Source: Bdellovibrionales bacterium
GTDB taxonomy: Bacteria; Bdellovibrionota; Bdellovibrionia; Bdellovibrionales; UBA1609
Direction of reading: 5' to 3'
Assembly (NCBI GenBank): GCA_028279085.1
Contig: JANQSX010000116.1
Coordinates: forward strand, 1-9,196
Length of the DNA: 9,196 nt
Numbering within the stretch: the first letter of the stretch is position 1; every line of letters begins with the position of its first letter. The notes beneath the pieces are model-generated. The model ran no database searches, was not told the DNA's origin, and worked only from the letters and a program-made list of their open reading frames with translations. Position numbers and translations under genes: made by a program. Below are positions 5,088 through 9,196 of this stretch, one piece after another.

Positions 5088-6148
5088 ATTTTTTTTATTT
5101 ATTGTCTATTCTGTATATTTTAGGACTATCGTATCCCCTTGCACTAGGCCTGACCTGTGAAAGTAGTTTTACTGAAAAGTCCGTACATCCTGTTAAAAAA
5201 AGGCTTCATTCCAGTGAATTACTCCTACCTGAAAAATCTCGAGAAGAGGAAGCACTTCAATCTCAAGGATATAATTCATTTTGGACCAGAGGGCTCAATG
5301 AAGCAAATGAGTGGTTAGCTCTGAAAGAACAGTTTACAAAACTAAGAGTAGATCCGCAGGTCACACATATTGATTATTTCGCAGATAAAATTCCTATGCA
5401 CATTGAATACATAAAAAAAGGCATCTTATCTCAGTCTCAAAAAAATGAACGACTAAAAGCTTTAGAGCTTTTAGAAAAAGAAGCGGAAAAAGCTGTTCAG
5501 GAACAAAAGGTAACTTATAACTGGTGGATACATTTTAACTATTCACTGTCTAAAGTGCTGTCTCCTTCATACCATGAAATATTAAACTCTAAACCTCTGA
5601 TGAATGAAGAACCATCAGTAGTTATTAATGACTTGATCCATCTTTTTCCTGAGAAAATTTTAATACCAACAACAAAAGGGGGACTAGGGATAATAGCTTT
5701 CAACAGAGTACATCCTTTGAACATTCATCCTATTGGTCTTGAAAAAACAGAGAAAAAGACACATAATAGAATGATTTCACCTCAAGGATTTTTCCTACAT
5801 GATATAGGTCATGCCAATCGAAATAGCCATTCCACACACTCCCACACAGCATATAAAAAATTCCATCAATTTTTAATAGAGAGAATACAGGACTTACCTG
5901 TGGAAAAGAGAAAAAATATTGAGCTTATGTATTTTGTGTTAACACACGAACTGAATAGCCGATTTTTCACCGACCCAATACCTATCAATGAATTAGAACC
6001 CATTATAGATATTTACTATAGAGACTTTGAAGATTTTATTAATCTCCCAAGGGTTTACAGACAAGCAGTCACACAAATAAAACAAGCCGCAAATGATTTT
6101 ACAAACATTTTTTTCCAAATAAAGGAGCAAATGGTAGTATCAAATTAA
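5084..6148 (+). CDS. Unrecognised exported or membrane-anchored protein with histidine-rich HDIGHA region
   Basis: A 354-residue protein that I cannot assign to a family. Residues 3-22 are hydrophobic (FFYLLSILYILGLSYPLALG) and read as a signal peptide or anchor, though the n-region before them has no Lys or Arg. The cysteine at 25 does not sit in a good lipobox. The rest is hydrophilic: a charged, probably helical stretch at about 112-143 (Lys/Glu-rich), then G-G-L-G-I-I-A-F-N-R-V-H (199-210). A compact set of possible metal ligands follows: H227, H239-D240, H243, H249, H252, H254 and later T-H-E-L (287-290). The HD pair followed by I-G-H recalls HD-domain or other metallohydrolase sites, but the order of ligands does not clearly match one family. 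It is the only plus-strand gene between ctaB and ctaF, and it ends tail to tail with ctaF on a shared TTAA. The intact 354-codon frame, the Shine-Dalgarno sequence and the clean convergent end support a real gene; function unknown. Confidence 0.8.
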   Translation: MNFFYLLSILYILGLSYPLALGLTCESSFTEKSVHPVKKRLHSSELLLPEKSREEEALQSQGYNSFWTRGLNEANEWLALKEQFTKLRVDPQVTHIDYFADKIPMHIEYIKKGILSQSQKNERLKALELLEKEAEKAVQEQKVTYNWWIHFNYSLSKVLSPSYHEILNSKPLMNEEPSVVINDLIHLFPEKILIPTTKGGLGIIAFNRVHPLNIHPIGLEKTEKKTHNRMISPQGFFLHDIGHANRNSHSTHSHTAYKKFHQFLIERIQDLPVEKRKNIELMYFVLTHELNSRFFTDPIPINELEPIIDIYYRDFEDFINLPRVYRQAVTQIKQAANDFTNIFFQIKEQMVVSN

Positions 6149-6447
6149 AGGACAGAGTTTTCAGGAATACGGGTGATAATATCAAATTCACAAAATAAAA
6201 ACAGAACGATTAAAAAAAACACTCCTGTCAAAAAAATGACTAAAAATAGTTTATTATCATATTTCAAGTGCATAAAAAAAAGCAAAACCAAAGTGGCTTT
6301 GACAGTGGCAATACCCATCGCAATTAGCACATTAAACACACCAAAGTCCATCTGGGCCACTGCTACAGTAAGAACAGTTAAAACCAATAAAGCGGACAAA
6401 ACCTTAATATAAATATTTAAAGGTACAATATGATTACTTGATGACAT
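6145..6447 (-). CDS. ctaF: Cytochrome c oxidase subunit IV, prokaryotic type
   Basis: Small membrane subunit of the heme-copper oxidase, 100 residues with three hydrophobic helices (about 12-31, 37-60 and 66-87). The middle helix ends in the family's K-A-x-L-V-L-L-F-F-M-H-L-K (50-62), typical of bacterial subunit IV (COX4_pro_2-like, I believe PF03626). It is thought to help assemble or stabilise subunits I and III; it has no catalytic residues. The start is supported by GGGGAG (6456-6461 on the opposite strand) 8 bases before the ATG. It lies 21 bp after ctaE and is the last gene of the minus-strand operon. Its TAA shares the tetramer TTAA with the stop of the convergent gene. Confidence 0.88.
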   Translation of the reverse strand: MSSSNHIVPLNIYIKVLSALLVLTVLTVAVAQMDFGVFNVLIAMGIATVKATLVLLFFMHLKYDNKLFLVIFLTGVFFLIVLFLFCEFDIITRIPENSVL

Positions 6448-6455
6448 AAACTTAT

Positions 6456-6461
6456 CTCCCC
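6456..6461 (-). promoter_or_regulatory. Strong ribosome binding site of ctaF
   Basis: Reads GGGGAG on the minus strand, 8 bases before the ctaF ATG at 6447, inside the 21-bp gap after ctaE. Confidence 0.55.
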
Positions 6462-6468
6462 ATTCAAA

Positions 6469-7119
6469 TCATTCCACTAAATATAATAGAGGAAACAGAT
6501 AAATCCAAATTAAATCCACTAAATGCCAAAAAAGTCCTACACACTCAAGAGGAGTGTAATAAGACGGACCAAAATGTTTTTTGTGAGAACGAATAATGAG
6601 CCAAAAAATAAGAACCATGCCAGCCAAAACATGGGAGCCATGAAGACCTGTCATACAATAATAAAAAGAGAAATAAAGAGGGAGTCCTTTTAAAGTAGTC
6701 GTTTCTGTATAGGAGAAAAAATCTCCAGGAGCTAAACCCAAGTGTAATTTATGTGAGTATTCAATATATTTAACCCCCATAAATATAAAACCACAGAGAA
6801 GAGTAATCCACAAACATGTAGTGGATTTAGAATTTTTTCCTTTTTGGGCGTAATAAATACTTAAGGCCATAGTGAGAGAGCTAACAAGCAAAACAACTGT
6901 ATTTAAAGCTCCTAACTTCCAATCTAGAAAAGTAGAGCCTTGAAGAAAAATATCCGGATACATTCTCTTATAAAGAGCATAGCCCACAAACAAGCCGCCA
7001 AACATAAGAATTTCCGTGCAAAGAAAAAGCCATATTCCCAGTTTACTAGCTGCCTTTTCCTGATCAGCGCTATCAAAGTGATGAGCTACTTTATGTGTTT
7101 TTGCTTCAACTGTAGTCAT
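6469..7119 (-). CDS. ctaE: Cytochrome c oxidase subunit III
   Basis: A 216-residue inner-membrane subunit, the short five-helix bacterial form. It stabilises subunit I and supports proton uptake. Motifs seen: L-G-I-W-L-F-L-C-T-E-I-L-M-F-G-G (27-42) in the first helix with E36, V-K-Y-I-E-Y (116-121), T-G-L-H-G-x-H-V (157-164) with H160 and H163, and the terminal G-L-F-W-H-L-V-D-L-I-W-I (195-206). Helices are near 28-50, 69-90, 101-119, 146-176 and 191-213. The N-terminal 20 residues are hydrophilic and contain H-H-F-D-S, common in this type. It starts inside the end of ctaD: the frames overlap by 14 bp, with AAGGA four bases before the ATG, so the two are probably translationally coupled. ctaF follows after 21 bp. 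Confidence 0.95.
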   Translation of the reverse strand: MTTVEAKTHKVAHHFDSADQEKAASKLGIWLFLCTEILMFGGLFVGYALYKRMYPDIFLQGSTFLDWKLGALNTVVLLVSSLTMALSIYYAQKGKNSKSTTCLWITLLCGFIFMGVKYIEYSHKLHLGLAPGDFFSYTETTTLKGLPLYFSFYYCMTGLHGSHVLAGMVLIFWLIIRSHKKHFGPSYYTPLECVGLFWHLVDLIWIYLFPLLYLVE

Positions 7120-8677
7120 AAGGTCCTTTCGTCACCACTGGAGTTTCATGAAAGTTTTCATGAGGGGGTGGAGAATCCGTTTGCCACTCCAAAGTCACTG
7201 CTCCCCAGGGGTTAGCCGGTGCTTTCTCCCCTTTTAACAAAGCTTGAATCACTACAAAAAATACAACAACAAAACCTAAGCCAATCATCCAGGAGCCGAC
7301 TGTAGAGAGTTGATTTAAGGGTTCATAAGCCGGCGCATAATCATGGTAACGACGGGGCATCCCCATAAAACCTAAGATAAATTGAGGGAAAAAAGTCACA
7401 TTAAAACCTACAAACACAAGAACAAAACTAATGCGTGCCCAAAACTCACTGTACATCTTACCGAACATTTTGGGAAACCAGTAAAACAGTCCTCCGGCAA
7501 TAGCCATTAAAGTTCCCCCCACCATCACATAATGGAAATGCGCCACCACAAAGTAAGTATCATGTACATGCACATCAAAAGCTAAAGTGGCCAGCATAAT
7601 ACCTGTTACTCCCCCTATCACAAATAAAAACAAAAACCCATTGGCATAAAGCATGGGAGTATCAAACTTAATGGAACCTTTATACATAGTGGCCACCCAA
7701 TTAAATACTTTAATGGCTGTAGGCACCCCCACCAACATAGTAATAAAAGAAAATAAAATTCCCACCCATTCAGACTGACCACTGACAAACATATGGTGAC
7801 CCCAAACAAAAAAACTCACGGCCGCAATTCCCACACTGGAAAAGGCAATGGCTTTATAACCAAATATCGTTTTCCTAGAAAAAGTGGTAATGAGTTCACT
7901 AATAACTCCCATAGCCGGCAGAATCATAATATAAACAGCCGGATGAGAATAAAACCAAAAGAAATGTTGAAACAAAACAGGATCTCCACCTAATTTGGGA
8001 TCAAAAATACCTATTCCCATAATCCTTTCTGCAGAGAGTAAAAGCAAAGTAATAGCAAGAACAGGAGTAGCTAGAACTTGAATAATAGCTGTGGAATAAA
8101 GCGCCCATACAAAAAGAGGCATTTGAAAAAAACCCATACCTTTTGCCCTAAGCTTATGAACAGTTACAATAAAATTAAGACCTGTTAAGATAGAGGAAAA
8201 GCCCATAATAAAGGCTCCCAGAACTACCCAAATAGTACCGTTATCCGTACGGATACTGTAAGGAGTATAAAAGGTCCACCCTGTATCCACTCCATTAAAA
8301 AACAAAGAGCAAAGAGCCACCATGGCACCTACAATCAAGCAATACCAGGAAAGCAGATTAATCCTTGGAAAAGCTACATCTTTTGCTCCAATTTGTAGAG
8401 GTAAAAAAAAGTTCCCCATGAAAGCGGGGATACCGGGAATAATCACCATGAAAACCATAATAGCCCCATGAAAAGTCATAAATTGATTATAAACAGCGGC
8501 AGCCACTAGATTTTCTCCGGAACTAAAAAGCTCAAGCCGCATCAAAAGAGCAAACACTCCACCCAGTAAAAAAAAAGTAAAAACAGTGATCATGTAAAGA
8601 ATACCAATCCTTTTATGATCCAAGGTAAATAACCAGGAAGCGAGTCCTTTTTTTTCGTTTAGATAGTTTACAGACAT
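7106..8677 (-). CDS. ctaD: Cytochrome c oxidase subunit I, type A2 heme-copper oxidase
   Basis: Catalytic subunit that reduces O2 to water and pumps protons across the inner membrane. 523 residues and 12 expected helices. All metal ligands are visible: heme a H70 (T-F-H-G) and H382, heme a3 H380 (V-A-H-F-H), and CuB H245, H294 and H295, with the crosslinked Tyr at 249 (S-H-P-A-V-Y). K-channel residues T320 and K323 (V-P-T-A-I-K) and the D-channel entrance D100 and N107 are kept. The helix VI glutamate of A1 oxidases (H-P-E-V) is Ala here; the preceding Y243-S244 give the YSHP signature of subtype A2, in which Tyr/Ser take its place. A strong Shine-Dalgarno (AAAGGA, 8685-8690 on the opposite strand, 7 bases from the ATG) supports the start. 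It follows ctaC by 53 bp and overlaps ctaE by 14 bp. The C-terminal 40 residues are hydrophilic with P-P-P-H. Confidence 0.97.
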   Translation of the reverse strand: MSVNYLNEKKGLASWLFTLDHKRIGILYMITVFTFFLLGGVFALLMRLELFSSGENLVAAAVYNQFMTFHGAIMVFMVIIPGIPAFMGNFFLPLQIGAKDVAFPRINLLSWYCLIVGAMVALCSLFFNGVDTGWTFYTPYSIRTDNGTIWVVLGAFIMGFSSILTGLNFIVTVHKLRAKGMGFFQMPLFVWALYSTAIIQVLATPVLAITLLLLSAERIMGIGIFDPKLGGDPVLFQHFFWFYSHPAVYIMILPAMGVISELITTFSRKTIFGYKAIAFSSVGIAAVSFFVWGHHMFVSGQSEWVGILFSFITMLVGVPTAIKVFNWVATMYKGSIKFDTPMLYANGFLFLFVIGGVTGIMLATLAFDVHVHDTYFVVAHFHYVMVGGTLMAIAGGLFYWFPKMFGKMYSEFWARISFVLVFVGFNVTFFPQFILGFMGMPRRYHDYAPAYEPLNQLSTVGSWMIGLGFVVVFFVVIQALLKGEKAPANPWGAVTLEWQTDSPPPHENFHETPVVTKGPYDYS

Positions 8678-8684
8678 TTTATTT

Positions 8685-8690
8685 TCCTTT
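8685..8690 (-). promoter_or_regulatory. Ribosome binding site of ctaD
   Basis: Reads AAAGGA on the minus strand, 7 bases before the ctaD ATG, in an A-rich 53-bp gap after ctaC. No terminator-like hairpin is seen in that gap. Confidence 0.55.
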
Positions 8691-8730
8691 TTTTTATTTA
8701 ATCCAAAATATACTCAAAAGCCACTATATA

Positions 8731-9196
8731 CTATTCTTCTTCGTTGGATTGACCTTTTCCATCAGAAGAAACTTTTAAAGATTTAATATATTCAATAAGC
8801 CCTGTCATTTCCTCTTCCTGTAACAAACCCGCAAAAGGAGTCATTAGATTCCCATAACCTTTTACAATTCTGGTAGCAGGAGTTAAAATAGATTCCCTTA
8901 TATAACTTTCATCTGCTATAAGACTTCCCCCTTTTGCAAATTCTCTTTTTGAACCAAAAAGTCCGGCAAAACCAGGGCCTATTCTTTTCTCTTGAGTAGC
9001 TGTATGACAAGCAATACAGCTTTTTTGGAATACTTTTTCTCCTATCTGAGAAAGACTAAGCCCTTTATAAGGGTTAGTAGCCAACCATTTTTCCCATTCC
9101 TTTACACCCATTACATGAACAGAACTCAGCATACTGGAATGGCCGGCTCCGCAAAATTCCGTGCAGAACACAGGAAATTTTCCTTTCTTCTGAGCC
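8731..9196 (-). CDS. ctaC: Cytochrome c oxidase subunit II with fused cytochrome c domain, C-terminal part (5' end outside window)
   Basis: Electron-entry subunit of the oxidase, facing the periplasm. The frame is open through the right edge (…AQKKGKFPVFCTEFCG), so the GTG at 9171 is an internal Val codon and not a start. Near the edge lies the CuA site C-T-E-F-C-G-A-G-H-S-S-M (9130-9165), with both Cys, the Glu, the His and the Met ligands. The other His, the membrane helices and any signal peptide are outside the window. After a short linker a class I cytochrome c domain follows: C-I-A-C-H for covalent heme c (9004-9018), I-G-P-G-F-A-G-L-F after it, and N-L-M-T-P-F-A-G with the likely axial Met. 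The tail is acidic and ends in EEE. Such a fusion is the caa3 arrangement, in which the oxidase carries its own electron donor. It is the first gene seen of the ctaCDEF run. Confidence 0.95.
   Translation of the reverse strand, partial: AQKKGKFPVFCTEFCGAGHSSMLSSVHVMGVKEWEKWLATNPYKGLSLSQIGEKVFQKSCIACHTATQEKRIGPGFAGLFGSKREFAKGGSLIADESYIRESILTPATRIVKGYGNLMTPFAGLLQEEEMTGLIEYIKSLKVSSDGKGQSNEEE

Noticed and set aside
5084..5161. Lipoprotein signal ending at Cys25 of the unknown protein
   Set aside because: The residues before the cysteine (G-L-T) do not fit a lipobox, and the n-region lacks positive charge.
5798..5815. Calling the HDIGHA protein an HD-domain phosphohydrolase
   Set aside because: The HD family needs H…HD…D in a set order and helical fold; only the HD pair and scattered histidines are seen, and the protein appears exported, which is unusual for that family.
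6940..7215. Plus-strand open frame of 91 codons across the ctaD/ctaE junction
   Set aside because: It is antisense to two confident oxidase genes, with no domain; the same holds for the shorter frames at 6173-6412, 7618-7809, 7793-7993, 5539-5724 and 3414-3662.
9169..9171. GTG as start of a separate small cytochrome c gene
   Set aside because: The CuA motif begins two codons later and the frame continues to the window edge, so this is the end of subunit II.

Overview
The window looks like a stretch of chromosome from a low-G+C (visibly AT-rich, not counted exactly), aerobic, Gram-negative-type bacterium. The main clue is a heme-copper cytochrome c oxidase cluster whose subunit I has a YSHPAVY signature and whose subunit II carries a fused cytochrome c domain. 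A zeta-class glutathione transferase and an LplT-type lysophospholipid transporter fit a Gram-negative cell with glutathione. The phylum cannot be settled by eye. Compact spacing and low G+C would suit a host-associated or predatory lineage, but that is inference. No mobile elements, CRISPR arrays, tRNAs or rRNAs were seen.

Left part (1-3777, plus strand): a tightly packed run of five genes. These are the C-terminal part of a DedA/VTT-family membrane protein, a Sua5-type threonylcarbamoyl-AMP synthase, a small four-cysteine zinc-ribbon protein, a maleylacetoacetate isomerase-like glutathione transferase, and an LplT-like MFS transporter. Three of the four junctions overlap by 1 to 4 bases (TTGA, TAATG, TAATG) and the fourth gap is 13 bp, so the run reads as one operon of mixed function (envelope, tRNA modification, thiol chemistry, lipid transport).

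Middle (3797-6148): heme O synthase (ctaB) on the minus strand, then a 399-bp AT-rich divergent intergenic region, then a plus-strand gene for a 354-residue protein that I do not recognise. That protein has an N-terminal hydrophobic segment and a histidine-rich HDIGHA region. The intergenic region holds two clear inverted repeats on the ctaB side. On the other side is a 27-codon leader ORF with its own Shine-Dalgarno sequence; its stop overlaps the start of the unknown gene as ATGA.

Right part (6145-9196, minus strand): the end of ctaC (subunit II with fused cytochrome c, cut by the window edge), then ctaD, ctaE and ctaF (subunits I, III, IV). This module plus ctaB supplies most of a terminal oxidase: CuA and heme c electron entry, heme/CuB catalysis, two small membrane subunits, and the farnesyltransferase that makes heme O, the heme A precursor. 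Heme A synthase and the copper chaperones (Sco, CtaG) are not in the window. The unknown plus-strand gene lies between ctaF and ctaB in the opposite direction. It meets ctaF tail to tail, the two stop codons sharing one TTAA. This is the most unusual part of the window.
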